In this document: positions 12,757-25,144 of the stretch, in pieces
How positions within the stretch are numbered: position 1 is the first letter of the stretch
How the letters are laid out: each line of letters starts with the position of its first letter
Source of the DNA: Rhizoctonia solani
Lineage: Eukaryota; Basidiomycota; Agaricomycetes; Cantharellales; Ceratobasidiaceae
DNA length: 64,000 bases
Assembly (NCBI RefSeq): GCF_016906535.1
Contig: NC_057382.1
Coordinates: 1,798,001 to 1,862,000 of the forward strand
Reading direction: 5' to 3'
Made by a program: the position numbers and the translations under genes
The notes under the pieces: generated by a model
What the model was told of the DNA's origin: nothing
What the model saw: only the letters and a program-made list of their open reading frames with translations
Database searches by the model: none

Positions 12757-13821
12757 TTACACAAGACGCGGGCGTGCTTTCATGGCCTGAACCAGTTCGT
12801 TGAGACGTGGATTGGTGTCGAGTCCTAGCCAGTCCTCGTCATGCGCAATCTGAAAGATAACCTGTTACCGTTAGTCCGATTAGTCATCTTGCTGGGCTAC
12901 GTGCAGCCCAATACACACAAAGTCGGCGTATGTGATATCTTTTCCTAACACAAAGGGTCCTCTACTTGAAAGCGGATTCGCGCTCAAGTGGGCGTTTAGA
13001 GCCGAAGCGAACTCTGTCGTTCAATCGTCAATCAAATAAGCCCAGCATTTGTGGTAGGAAGATCAGCGCACTGGGGCCTATGAATGATTTGTGGTGCTTG
13101 AGATCATCCTGAGTTGCCTTGGGACCAACACCGGCATCGGTCGATTGGAATGCTGAATCGATAACTGGAGGCGTCGCTGCGTTAAATTATCCTCCGTGTT
13201 TCAGGAAAAACGCACGTACATTTAGTGCGCCAATCGGATGCAATATCATTGATTGCATCAACATAGTAACGTTCTAGGTCGTTCTTCCCCATCATATTTG
13301 CCCAATTGACGAGAAAGGAGGCGCAAGATCGCGTAGCTTTGTGCGTACTTTGCACCTCCGATCTCGACTACTGGCAAGATTTGAGAGGGCTGTTAGAAGG
13401 AACGTATGATTAGAGTGCATTTAGTTGTTTTTGAAGATGACCCTACTTGAGTTTCGCGATTTCACCCGATTTGACTTGGGCATTGTAGTCTTCGAATGCA
13501 ATCCGATGGTCCTTGAACGCAATCCCCGCATCCTGGTAAAATCGAGCTCTGTCACAACGTTTAAAAGATAAGATACAATAGGGACATACCTCAAAGAAGA
13601 GGCGAAGGACTTCACCGCGCCCGCGAGAAAGAAAATCAAGGCTACAGTACCAATAATTAATCAAAGGCCGAATATCAGCAAATACTGATTTTTACTAGTG
13701 TAGTGTAGGAACGCCTCCGATGGCCCTGTAAATATTAAAATAGGCTGGATGCAAAGACAGAGTTTAATAACACTTACTCGTTAGCTTCCGATGGCGTACC
13801 AATATCTGAGACCCGAGACAT
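12757..13821 (-). CDS. Glutathione S-transferase
   Basis: A cytosolic glutathione transferase for conjugation of electrophiles. It starts at 13821 (MSRVSDIGTPSEANE) and is split by several introns. The N-terminal thioredoxin-like domain reads LHYLDFLSRGRGEVLRLFFE, followed by DAGIAFKDHRIAFEDY and LPVVEIGGAKYAQSYAILR, the usual Pro-Val and glutathione-contact region. The C-terminal helical domain includes DLERYYVDAINDIASDW, GPFVLGKDITYADF and IAHDEDWLGLDTNPRLNELV, and ends RPRLV with TAA at 12757. The N-terminal Met run is short, and an intron lies between NEAIGGVPTLHY and the next segment. Two frame changes are needed: a missing base near 13388 (CCC at an acceptor) and an extra base near 13288 (GGGG). 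Without them there is a stop between the two domains. Pseudogene or assembly error are the alternatives; the conserved protein on both sides favours error. Confidence 0.82.
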
Positions 13822-14563
13822 GATCTTAATATAGCTAGAAACAAGAGATAGCGAAGCACGTGTGAAGTGAGGGGGCAGTTGCTGGTCATTGATGATAGGC
13901 TATATACCTTCTGGAAAGAATAGAGGAGGTGGAGTCTGACCGTACGCGCGTAGCAGCGGGATCTATGTTGCGCCATCACTGAGCGGATTTCAATCATGCG
14001 GCCTCTTCGCAGGTCATCATTTCACAGCCATAATACCGTAAGCTTCAATGTATTACATAGATCCTCTTTGATGATTGGCGGCCTCGGGCATCCGAAGATA
14101 CTAGCCAAATTGCATCAGGAATCAAGGTACGAATTCGGAACTGTCGAATAGACAATCAATTGATAAATGACAGCCTAATACCGTAAGCTTCAATGTATTA
14201 CATAGATCCTCTTTGATGATTGGCGGCCTCGGGCATCCGAAGATACTAGCCAAATTGCATCAGGAATCAAGGTACGAATTCGGAACTGTCGAATAGACAA
14301 TCAATTGATAAATGAGGGCCAGAGAGCAGTTTTTATTCGCATAGCTTCGGACTCTGTAAGAATTCTACGTAGTTGGGGATTCAGTCGGGTCGACTTCACG
14401 TAAAGCCAACCAACGACAAATCGTGTTTAGTCCGAGTAATAAATTGTTAAAAGACAAGTCACGTGAAATTCAACACAGCATCACACATTGACGTAGGAAA
14501 CAGCTTGTACCTACCCGCCACAGGATATATATTCTTCCACTCCCTATAACGTGACCTCATAAT
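13822..14563. promoter_or_regulatory. Intergenic region between divergent GST and MSH5 genes
   Basis: The two start codons face away from each other across about 740 bp, so both promoters must lie here. Most of the interval is occupied by a 145-bp exact or near-exact tandem duplication (14026-14315). A GTACGCGCG motif and an AT-rich tract lie on either side. I identify no named transcription-factor site with confidence. Confidence 0.5.
14026..14315. repeat. 145-bp tandem duplication, two adjacent copies
   Basis: The segment that begins TAATACCGTAAGCTTCAATG and ends CAATTGATAAATGA is present at 14031-14170 and repeated at 14176-14315 with essentially no difference. The short junction CAGCC precedes both copies (CAGCCA and CAGCC). 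The near identity indicates a recent duplication or an assembly artefact. Confidence 0.93.
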
Positions 14564-17500
14564 ATGGAGAATAGCAAAAGATCAATAACTCCTAGTGATA
14601 GAGAAGAGAGCGACAATGAGGATTCTCGAAAACGTGTTCGGTGGAATAATCAATTGAATTCATCTCGTGCTCCCTCAGTTGAAAGGACGTCTATCTCAGA
14701 AGGAGGCACTGTGTCCAAGGTAGAACGCGAAGCTCCCATATGTTTGTAATAATTTGAGCTAACTGAAGCGAATATATGCGGGGATTTCTCTAGGTTTTTG
14801 CTGCCGTGGCAGGTTATCAGTGAGTATACGGCTGATCTGCTCTTGTTCAGTATTGAGAATTCGAATAGTGGGCGCGTGGGAGGTGTATACTTCAACCCCG
14901 AGAACCATACTCTATACTTAATGGAGGATACTACTGATAGCTCGCATTTTGATCTGATACGGATGTGTGAGTCTGGTCAACTAAATCCAGAATGAGCGGG
15001 TATTTATTTTCATGGTAGTTTTAGAGCAAACCAAAGTCGACACATGCCTTGTCAGCTCACGCTCTGAAGAAGATCTTATACTATTCTGCCAAGATTTTAG
15101 TGCGTATCAAATCTATAGTCTAGTTCTTTTTGTTTGACCAATACGCTTTGCCTGATCGTTCTAGTGGAACTCAGTGGTGGTCAGTGCCAAGTACGGCCTC
15201 ATAAGGAATTTGTCGCGCACAAAGGACAGGATAACTTCAGCAACTCAGTTTACTTTCTCGATTGCCACAAGGTGAACCTGACGATTCGGGTGGTGCAGGA
15301 AACTCCATCTCTCCACGTAATATAACCGGATTCGTTGATTCACGAAGAAACGTCGAGAACGATCCAAACGCACAGCAATTATTTACATCAATAAGATTGC
15401 TAAATTTTGGAGGCGATCAAGCCCCCTTTGTGTATGTCTTCTTTCAACCGCATGACTCAAAGCCATAGCTTACCTTTCAAAGCTCTCATCTACAGCTGCA
15501 TTGCTAGAGCAATTGCCAAGGACCCGTTCAGCTGAAGAGCTCGATGAGACACAAAGTCACCTTGGCGCGCTACACATCAATAGTATCGAGATCCTCTCTC
15601 TGTATGTGCATGATGCTGCCCATTATTACACAGATTAAACTGACTAGTTATTAGCGACCAAATCATGCAGGTCAATGCGGACGCACTGGCGTAAGTAAAT
15701 AATATACACTGAGTATAGTTTTGAACACTCTCTTGGAATCTGTTGAATAGTTCATTGCAAGTATTTGATGACGAAACTCATGCATCTATTCACTCCGACA
15801 AGACCAAAGAAGGCCATTCTTTGTTTCGTAAGTCCCTCTTCAAATAATTGTAGTTGGAAAATTCACCTTTATTAACAGAGCTGCTCAATCACACCTCGAC
15901 TTATCTGGGAAGATCTTTACTGCGAAGATGGTGCTCCGACCTTCCTTATCGATAACAACCATTACGCTCGACACGCGGCGATACAATGTTTCTTACTTCC
16001 CGAGAACATGAGTGCCGCTTCAACCATTCGAGCCAATTTGCGCGGTTTATGCCAAATGCCCAAGACGATGGCGTTGTTGAGAACGGGTCGTGGGAGATTG
16101 CCAGAATGGAGAGGCGTTGCAAAGGTGCGGTAGTTAGTAGCTCGTATTTATCAAAGCAACTGATATCGACTGAAGATTACCACCTTAGTTCGCATACCAC
16201 GTTAATTTATTAAAGGATGCCGTCCGGGAGCTGAGCGATTATGAAAACATAGGAGCCGTCAATCAAGTACGTGTTATCCCAAAAATTATAGCTCAAGTCC
16301 TTAAAAACGAGAAGCTTCTAAAAGCACTAGACGAGGTCAATACTGAGATGGGTGCATTAGTCAACTCGGTCGTATGTGTCTGAGTTTCATGAAGTGTGCA
16401 TGAGTCACATGATTCTTTGTACTCACGCATTTAGATTGACTGGGAAGAATCTCAAACCAACCAGAGGGTTTGCATTAGCCCAGGAATCGACGAAGCTCTT
16501 GACGAAAAAAAGCGAGTCTACAATGGCCTAGATGACCTTTTGGTGAGCATCGGGGCAATTCGAGCTACAGCTTGCGGTAATGCTTTTCCAAAAGGTTCAC
16601 GTTGCTCGGCAAGTGAGCCAGAATGTTCCTGAAGGCTATACCAATGAATTGAACGTATTATATTTTCCTCAGCTGGGTAAATATATGGATCTACTGCGCA
16701 ACGATCTACTCAGCTTTTACCATCAAGGGTACCTTATTCGTATACCCACCCCTTCGGGTTGGACAACACATAATGACTTCGAACAAATTCCACAGTGGAA
16801 TTTCCAGGTAGCTAAAGATAAGGTTTACTTGGTATCCATTTACTCATGACCCGCTCTAGTTCGAATCAGAGTAATTGATTAGAAACAGTGTGCCTATCTT
16901 GGTTCTGATCGAATATATGCACAGAAAAAACCTATATTATAAATCTCAACAAATGTTAGGTAGGTCTGTTGCAACATCGTTATTTAAAAATTTGCTCAAT
17001 CACTGTTGAAGACCTAGATATGCATGTAGGGGATATACATTCGTACATTGCGGGTAAGCGGCGTTCTAGTAACTCGTATTTGATTCAAGTAAGAATGTGG
17101 TGTTCCAGATCGGTGAGAAGAGTATTCCAACAAATATATGGTCACTAAACCTTGCTCGCCGTAGTGAGATCGAAATTATGGAAGAAACGTTGAATCGAGT
17201 ATTGGAGTATGACAAAAAAATAATTGCGGTCTGCGAAGCGGCTGCAGAAGTAGACTGGTTAGTCCAAAGTTTAGGATTTGTTCGATCATGAAATTGATAA
17301 GCATGTTCAGCCTATTGTCACTGTCGCTAGCTTCATGGACCCATAGTTGGGTTAGGCCAGAGATGTGCGAGGATAATGTTATTGACATTCGGGGTGGAAC
17401 GTATGTATTTACGCACACTGTTTGATGATCTGATAGTAATCCATCCATTTGCAGGCATCCCCTCCAGGCCTTGCTCGTACCTACTTTCGTTGATAACGAC

Positions 17501-18924
17501 GCATATCTGGTCGGAGGCCAGGGCATTGGAGTTGAAAAGGGAACTATGAAGAGGCCATGAAGAGCATTATGATTTGTACCGGTGCAAACGCATGTAAGTG
17601 AAGAGCAAGATTCAAGTAGCACATCGCTGAGGTTATAAATTGTGTGCGCCAGGCGGCAAGGTATGTTCGAATCCGTGGATAACCCGTTTTGGGGTATTGC
17701 TTATGTCTATCCAGAGTGTATATCTCAAACAGAATGCGTTAATACCATTTATGGCTCAGGTCTGTAGTCAATCATGTGCGCTAGTTGCACGATATACCCT
17801 GACAAATGTATAGATCGGATGGTGGGTGATCAAGTACCATAGTCATCCAAATTCAGCCCACCGAGGTAGCATAGTTTTGTGCCTGCTAAATCGGCCCGTT
17901 TGGGTATTGTAGACAAAAGTGCGGCACTAGGTTCTGGGGTTTGATTTCATTGCTTAGGAGCATTATTAGTATTTACCAGACTGCAAACGAAAGAAGGTGT
18001 ATCAAAGGTTAGTCAAGCCAAGGACTGTCGTATACCCTGACTAACTCCCGTTTCGGTAGCTACAATCAGCATTCATGATTGACCTGGCTCAGGTCTCATT
18101 GGCGCTACGCAACTGTACAGCTAGGAGTCTCATCATATTGGACGAGGTGAGCGGGAACACTCCGCCGAACATTTCAACAAGCACGCTAAATTTGGTTTCT
18201 TCGTGACAGTTTGGAAAAGGATCGCTCTCGACAGGTGAGCTTCTAGTGACCACCAGGAAATAGTGGTCTTAAATGCTTGCAGACGGGCAGGGTTGTTCGC
18301 TGGCGTAATTAAACTGCTTCTGAAGCGAGGGGACAGTGTCCCAAAGTATTTGCATCGACTCATTTTCATGAGCTTTTTACTCGTGGCGTAATTCCTCCAG
18401 AGCTTCCCATATCATACACATATATGAAAGTCCTTCTCGATGGCAACGTGGCCCAGGAGGGTCAGCGACGGGCTGAAATGACATACTTATATAAGTAACT
18501 TTGGTCCACATTATATACTGAGGCGTAATACTGACCTCTCGATTTAAGGGTCAGTCCTGGCCTTTGCCTGGATTCCTATGCAGCACAATGTGCTAGAACG
18601 TACGGTATAGTGGGTGTTTAGTCATATACAACGAATTTGGTGATTCTAATTCTTGCCCTTAGAACAAAAACGTTATCGAGCGCGCGCGATTTGTTAGGTA
18701 AGGTTCAACGGCGCCCGTTCCTAAGATCCGCAAGTGACTCGGTTTAAAGCACGATTCTCAGTCATAATGAAATTGGAGTATTATTAGACGAGGGGATGTC
18801 GGAGGAACAAGTAGAAGAGCTGGAAGCTCATGCCGCCATATGCCAGAGGTTCATTTCATGGAAGATGTCGCCAGGCGACAACATGGGTACTAAAGGTCGA
18901 TTACGGGAGGTGCTGAAGAAATAA
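14564..18924 (+). CDS. MSH5: MutS homologue MSH5, meiotic recombination
   Basis: MSH5 pairs with MSH4 in a meiosis-specific MutS-gamma complex that stabilises recombination intermediates and promotes crossovers. Start at ATG 14564 (MENSKRSITPSDREESDNED); stop TAA at 18924. Seen in order: GRVGGVYFNPENHTLYLMED with SSHFDLIRM, then VDTCLVSSRSEEDLILF, the clamp-lever region (LLNHTSTYLGRSLLRRWC, then LPENMSAASTIRANLRG), and the ATPase. Walker A is TGANACGKSVYLKQNAL, followed by IGCFVPAKSARLGIVDK, LQTKEGVSKLQSAFMIDLAQ, Walker B SLIILDEFGKG and the ASTHFHELFTRG segment, all as in MSH5 rather than MSH2/6 (no mismatch-recognition FYE domain is evident). About 20 exons, two of them 8 nt long (17653-17660 and 17814-17821). 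At least five apparent 1-nt deletions (near 15935, 15991, 17548, 18292 and 18351) break the assembled frame; a true pseudogene is possible. Confidence 0.85.
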
Positions 18925-19126
18925 ATTAGTCGCCTACTACCCTAAAGGTGTAATGTGATGCATTATTATCAAATGTACATTGGTGGCCATATCATGGCAA
19001 CAACCTATCACGGATTGTAATGCGACCTTCTGGGATAGACCAAGCGCTGGTTACTTTACGATCAGTCCAGGGCTTTGCATCGCGTATATAGGTGCAACCA
19101 AAGACTCCAAAATTGTGGGGCAAAAG

Positions 19127-19231
19127 CGTCGGCAGTAGGGTTCGAACCTACGCTCCCGAAGGGAATTTGATATTTTATCACAAGCTGTTACTTGTTCAAA
19201 TCAAACGCAGTAACCACTTTGCTATACCGAC
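19127..19231 (-). tRNA. tRNA-Ser(UGA) with intron
   Basis: On the minus strand the acceptor stem GTCGGTA pairs with TGCCGAC and is followed by G as the discriminator, as expected for serine. The D-arm, an anticodon stem TTTGA/TCAAA, a long variable arm with a CCC-TTC-GGG hairpin, and the T-arm GTAGG-TTCGAAC-CCTAC are all present. The anticodon loop reads TT-TGA-A, then an intron of about 23 nt follows nucleotide 37. The long variable arm together with UGA makes this serine. Confidence 0.9.
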
Positions 19232-19422
19232 TTGCTCATTGAACGTCTACAAATTTACATTTCGTCTCTATGACAAGAGGCTTGCACAACTTATTTTCTC
19301 GTCCCATGTTTTATTATTGAGCCTTGACTAGACTTATGGCGAGAGCTATCTATATAATTATATTCAACAGTGACAGCACATTAAACACACAAAAGCAATG
19401 AATACTAAATTGGGTATTGAGT

Positions 19423-22400
19423 CTACACCTCTAAGTCTTGTGCCTCAGTCCTCGGGGCATGCTTATAAAACTGTGGAATAGGATTCGCTTTGGGTACCAT
19501 CCTCCTCCTCATCTCCCTAATCTCTGCTGCTTCTTTCTCAATCTGCATCCTCTTCTGCTCGTTACGAACTCGCTCGGCTTCGGCTTCCTTAACTCTCATT
19601 GCTGCGTCAAATACAGCTCGCTCGGCAGCCCGACGTGCCGTCTCCCCTCCAATAGCAAATTTAGAGCTACGCTGGGATTCAAGTTCTTCTTGGGCGGCGA
19701 GGAACGCTTCGTGTGCGCGCTGCCGGCGTGCCAAGTTGGCGGCTTCAGCTGCTGCATGAGCCGATGCGAAATCAGGCATAGGGACTGCAGTTGGGATAGC
19801 GGCTGGAACAGCATGATCCTCAACAGGACGAGGTTTCATCCTCAGTTCCGAGCGGAAAGTAAACGGAATTGGAACCGTAGGATTCGATCTACTGGCTGCT
19901 AGACGGGCATTGGTCTGAGAGGATACCTGATTAAGCGCATATAGACACTAAAAACCAATACATTTACCTGTGACTCGGTTAACGGCGGACGCTCAGCTGT
20001 GGCAGGCTCTCTTTCGCGTACGTCCCGCTTCAATGGTGCTGCGTATGAAGGCATATCACTACCGACTACCCAATTGCGCGTCAGCACGCGTTTTGGACGG
20101 GCAGCATTCGTAGTAGCGCCTGTCTTGCGTTCGAGCTTGATTTTCTTAATTTTTTTGAGGCTCGGCTTGGGCATATGCAGGACACGACCAATGCCTGGAG
20201 TAGGCCCAGCCTCGAGAATAGCAGTGAAACGGACACGCTTGTTTGGAGAGTCGCTGATGCTGGCGTCTTGAGGAGTTGACTCCGGCTCGGGGTCGGGAGA
20301 AGGAGCTCGTCGTTTGTTTGCTTTGGAGCTATCCTCATGGGACGCGACATTTACCTTGACAGATGCGAACGGATTCGGAGCTGGGTCGCGCGGCCAAATC
20401 GATGCAGCGGTAAACGCAGGTGCAGTAGATTGTGTTGCGGTAGGTTGCTCCGCATCGATATCCACGCTGTGAGGCACAAATGAGACGAGAGTTTAGAAGC
20501 ATACATGCTATAGGAACACACCTAATGTCGTCCCTCGAAATCTCCATACTGTCTTCCATGATAGTGGGTACCTTGGAGGGTTGGGATGTACGTTTTGGCA
20601 ATGCCCGAACGGCGCGCACTTGGGGCTCAGGTTCGGGTTCGGGTTCTTTCGTAGTTGGGACCGGCTCTGGTACAGGCGACGGTTCCTTGTCAACCACGTC
20701 TTCCTTGTGAATTACCGGGGGAGGCTGATTTCCAGGTGAACCGGGCTTTTGAGAAGCAGTGGACTTGGTTGAGATTGGTTTCTGTGCTGATCGACCAGTT
20801 TGTTGTTGAGAACCCTCGGCAGAAGGCGGTTTTACTGAACCCGTGGATGACGGCTTTGTCGAACCACTAGACACCGTCCGTCGGGGTTGAGGCTGAGAAG
20901 ATCCAGAACCGGATGCATTTTGTTGAGAAACTGCAGCGGCAGATACCGTCCTGGTTAAAACTCTCTGAGTGCCCTTGGTGACTGGTGCTTTCTTGGATAC
21001 GGCAGGCTTAGATGCGGGGGCCTGTCCTTCAGGGGCCGAGACCGCAGGGGAATCGATGGGGGTGGTCGAAATGACATCGTGAGGAGTAGTTGAGATAGGA
21101 TTCAGAGGGGCTGTGGATTCGACAATCGTACCAGTGGGAAGATCTACAGCCTTTGTCGGAGTTGAAACGTCTGTGGCAGCTTTCGTATCCTCGTTTTGAG
21201 TGTCTTCCTCGATCTCCATCTCGTCAACAAGTTTCTCGATCAGCGTCTCTTTTGCTTTAATTGTATTTCCTAGACCCCTTGTCGTAGGTGGCTGGACCTC
21301 AGATCTACGCGTACTCCTGGTCACACGCGCCGGTTGAACAGTGGGCATCGATGAGCGTGTTGTCCGCGTTCGAGGTTTGGGCTGATTCTTTGGAGGGGCA
21401 ATTACACTCGGGGCTGGTTCCCCGGGGGGTGGAGGCGGTGGAGTAGGGGAAGGTGAACGAGAACCAAAATTCACAGACGCAGTGGGATCTTGCTGTTCCC
21501 CTAGAACGTGCTTATCCTCTTCCAGGACTTCCTGCATTTGCTCCCACCCTGGTTCATCTTGATGCTGCTCTCTTAGAGCGTGTTCCTGCTCCTGTCCTTG
21601 AGGCCCTACCCGAAGTTCAACGCGCTCCATGTCCATATCCTCATCAACGCGTCGCATAACAGCGACTGCGACCCCAGCTCCGCCCTTGACACGCGTCGAA
21701 GACCTGCCGACACGCGTGCGCATTGGGACCGGTGCGGGCTCGGTTGGTGGTACCTCTTCGATTGTGTCGGAGGGTGTAAAAGCATGTGTTTCCTGCTGTT
21801 CTTGTGCTGGGTGCTCAGCGAATAGTGTGGGTTCGGGAACCAAGCTGGGACGAGCAGGTGATAATAGAGTCGCAAAGATGGATGAATCGCGTCGAGTGAT
21901 ACGCATCGCAACGGCAACCGCCTCTTCCTCCTCTTCTTTTGAGAGTTGTTCGTATTTTAAGTCTTCTTCTTTGTCTTCAGGAGTTGCCGGCCTAGGAGCA
22001 GCTGCTGGACCGGGAGTAGCCAATCCGAGGGCAGGACTAGGCAACGCTGAAACTGGGTTGGATATCGTAGGAGTAGAAATAGTAGCAAAAGAAGGTGTGC
22101 TGGGGAGCCCAGGAGTAGTAGGAAAGGGTGGTGTAGGAGCTAAACTCTGTGCCCGTCTCCCAAAAGAGGGTGGGAGATTAAATTTGAATGGCGCCGGACC
22201 GGGAGTAGGGGCAAGGCTCTGTCGGCCTGTTGGGACAGAGTTGGTTGAGGGAGTAGGAGCCAGACTTTGTCGGCTTGTAGGAGTAGGGGCCAAGCTTTGT
22301 CGGTTTGCAGGGGCAAGCCAGCTTCCTGTTGGGGGCACATCTGGAGAAACCGCTGGAGGAGTTGGATGAGTGGGGGCTGGAGACGTTCGGGCAATTGAGG

Positions 22401-23567
22401 GGAATGCCTGGGAGGGAGCTGGAGAACTATTCTGAGCCGGTGGGGAGGGAGCTGGAGGAGTCGCCCGGTGCTGTAAGAGCACGGGTGTTGTCTCGCGAAC
22501 AGCGATTGGTATGCTTTCCTGGGTAACAGGCGTGGCTTTGCGAACAATAGGCTTGACCTCACGCTCGACAGGCGGGGTTGTAGCGGCGGGTTCTGCCACG
22601 GGCATCGACTCTTCTACGTTTGGCTCCTCATTCAGCGGCTCCTCGACTCTGGCATTTTTTGCCCTTGATTTGACTTGGATCTTCCAACTACACGCGAGCC
22701 TCGCCTGGACTTGGGTTCGGGTTCGGGCTCAGGCACCGTTGGTTGTGTGGTTTCAGTAGGCGGAGGATTCTCGGGTACTGGTGAAGACGATGCTGACGCG
22801 AATGGAGAGATACCAGTCGAGACAGATGACCCTAAACGAGTGCTCGTGCTCTTGGCCTTTCGGGGGCTACGACGGAGTTTAGGCTCGGGTTCGGGTTCAG
22901 GCTCAGGCTCTGATCATACATCATTCGAATCTATGCATTTTCATATATATTCGCTGGCATACCTTCTGTGGTGGCTTCCATTGGCGCGACTGGGAATGTA
23001 GTAGTCTCCTCCGCAACGGGAACAGTGGCGGCAGATGACTTCTTTTTTGAAGGAGAACTCGACCGTGAGCGGGCTGCCAGTGCACAAAAATTAGCTGAAT
23101 GTTACTCGACGATTTACGTGTTAGTCCAACGTACTTGATCTCCTGGCTTTAGGTTTCTCCTCCTCTACGGGTGCAGGGGCAGGGGCAGGGGCAGGAGGAG
23201 GAATAGGCACCGCAGCCATAGATTGCTCGAGTTCGGATCGAGTATGAGTGTTAGTCGTCGATTTGGAAAGCTCAAAGGCCATACTGTCGTCTTCTAAGAA
23301 CTCATCGCCCTTGACACCCATAAGCATATCTTCTGACTCATTTATATCTCCCTGTATATTCATCATACTCGTATCTTCTCCTATTCCTCCGGTAGTAACA
23401 TCACCAAGTCCCGCGAAGCCAGATCCATTCAGCAAGTTGTCATTATTGTCTTGAAACGATAGATCCGTCAGAGTCGAATCTCCAGTCATCGAAACGTCAC
23501 CATCGTGGTAATGCGTATTTTGAACGAATGGTGAGCCACTCGGTTCAAGAAATACTTCTCGCGGCAT
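19423..23567 (-). CDS. TPX2-domain microtubule-associated protein, long disordered
   Basis: A probable spindle or microtubule-associated protein. The C-terminus carries the TPX2-type signature: PFTFRSELRMKPRP, then a long basic/acidic coiled segment (ARRAAERAVFDAAMRVKEAE) and finally MRRRMVPKANPIPQFYKHAP before the stop at 19423. Start is taken as MPREVFLEPSGSPFVQNTH at 23567; a Met 105 bp upstream would leave almost no promoter. The central part (one open stretch of more than 700 codons) is low-complexity: Pro/Thr/Ser-rich, with several RQSLAPTP repeats around 22210-22310, an EEEEE run, EPEPEP runs and SP/TP sites that would suit CDK regulation. Introns fall near 23140-23075 and 22965-22915 and around 20500 and 19950. 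One apparent missing base near 22670 separates the SRRGSRVVGRSK segment from RVEEPLNEEPNVEES. Homology to animal TPX2 is limited to the C-terminal domain. Confidence 0.75.
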
Positions 23568-23735
23568 CCTGAGTATCCAAGGCAAATGTTGTGTGTTTGA
23601 ACGCGCTGGCCCCGATACACGTGACCGAGATGTCTCGGCGCTTATCACACTTCCCAATATGGAGATATGCATATCAAATTGATTTTTGAATGACTAATGC
23701 TGGGAGCCGACGACGACTTGAGCCATGCCTCCACC
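23568..23735. promoter_or_regulatory. Short bidirectional promoter, TPX2-domain gene and CFD1
   Basis: Only about 170 bp separate the chosen start codons of the two divergent genes, so a shared core promoter is implied. No named motif is evident. Confidence 0.45.
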
Positions 23736-24847
23736 ATGTCCGCAGACACACCGATATCTCGGCGACTCAATAATGTTAAGCATATAATCCTGGTCCTCTC
23801 GGGGAAAGGCGGAGTCGGTAAATCTTCAGTTTCGACTCAACTAGCGCTATCACTCTACGCATCGGCTCCGACCGCCCGAGTAGGGATATTGGATGTCGAT
23901 CTTACGGGCCCTTCTATTCCTCGTATGCTAGGTGTCGATGGACACCCAGTACACCAAAGCACAGATGGTTGGGTCCCTGTATTTGCCGATGGGCCCAGTA
24001 CAAGACTACTCTGCATGAGTGTCGGATTCTTGTTGAAGAATAGGGGGGATTCTGTCGTTTGGCGTGGACCCAAGAAGAATGCGATGATAAGACAATTCTT
24101 AAGCGATGTCAGGTGGGGAGAGCTGGACTATTTGGTGATCGATACGCCCCCTGGTAAGTAATAAATGCGCACTACCCCTTCTTCCCATCGACGACTAATT
24201 ATCTCTATCTACTAGGCACTTCGGATGAACATCTATCGCTCTTGGAGCATCTCGCCCCAGTGCATGACAGATTATCATCCGTCGTTGTGACCACTCCCCA
24301 GGCGGTTGCGCTAGCAGATGCAATAAAAGGCGTATCGTTTACTCGGGCAGTCAATTTACCTGTACTGGGCGTGATTGAGAACATGAGTGGGTATGCATGT
24401 CCCTGTTGTGGAGAGGTCAGTCCATTTGCACCCTTGATTGGCGTTCTCAGATTGATGTCCTAAACGTAGATCACAAACGTATTCTCCAAAGGCGGAGGGA
24501 AATCTATGGCTGAGAGAGAAAAGGTTCACTTTTTAGGCAGTCTGCCGATTGACACCCAACTTGTCGAACTGCTTGACTCAGCCCAGCCCCAGCCCCAGCC
24601 CACAACCACATCCGACAGCCGCCCTTTGGAGTCAAGCTACTCGGGGCAAGAGCAAGTATCAGCCACGGACGTAACCCCAGTGACCCAGCTCAACACCTTA
24701 TCCGGAACCGGGTCCGAGACGAATGGTCACACTACCTCCACCCATGCACCAACGAGAACGTTCCAAGTTCTGGAGCGGTACCGACAAACACCAACTTGGG
24801 CGGCCTTCAAGCCGATGGCAGAATACATTATCGAAAAGCTTAGATGA
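23736..24847 (+). CDS. CFD1: Cytosolic Fe-S cluster assembly scaffold ATPase CFD1 (NUBP2)
   Basis: Forms a heterotetramer with NBP35 and assembles 4Fe-4S clusters for cytosolic and nuclear proteins. Three exons. Exon 1 contains [20 protein letters not shown] with the deviant Walker [10 protein letters not shown], then [16 protein letters not shown] and [12 protein letters not shown] at the donor near 24152. Exon 2 starts [13 protein letters not shown] and contains [33 protein letters not shown] with the CPxC cluster ligands. Exon 3 reads [20 protein letters not shown], then a Gln/Pro-Thr-rich insert, and ends [11 protein letters not shown] prefer the Met at 23736 ([10 protein letters not shown]) because family members start close to the SRRLxNVKH segment; an in-frame ATG at 23697 is the alternative. 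No frame break was seen, and all catalytic residues are present. Confidence 0.94.
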
Positions 24848-25144
24848 AAGTTACGTTGTATGGTACCTTGTGACGATCGACTTGTAATCTGCCTTAGATG
24901 ACGACCATGCCGTATTTTACATCCAATCCCGTTACAACCATGAACCTAGCACCCTTAAATTAAGCGCAAGAGAGAGAAAGAGAAAAAAGAACTACTCATT
25001 ACAAAACTCCTTTGTATATATCTCCTCACCAAACTAATTTCGAACGTCCAGGTTGTGTGGGTATGCATAGACCAAATACAAGCAATAATAAACACTTGAT
25101 CGAAAAAAATCGAGAAATAGTAATCGCTGTCACTCCTAAATGAA
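24848..25144. other. Convergent intergenic region between CFD1 and the kinase gene
   Basis: About 300 bp of AT-rich 3' flanking sequence shared by two convergent genes. It contains A-rich runs on both strands that could serve as polyadenylation elements. Nothing else is visible. Confidence 0.5.

Noticed and set aside
14564..18924. Calling MSH5 a certain pseudogene
   Set aside because: It has several frame breaks, but splice sites, microexons and all ATPase motifs are intact, and similar breaks occur in housekeeping genes, so sequencing error is at least as likely.
21629..22369. A 246-codon + strand open frame inside the TPX2-domain gene
   Set aside because: It is the reverse complement of the Pro/Thr/Ser-rich coding sequence and is Gly/Ala/Ser/Val-rich as expected of such a shadow. 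It has no family motif.
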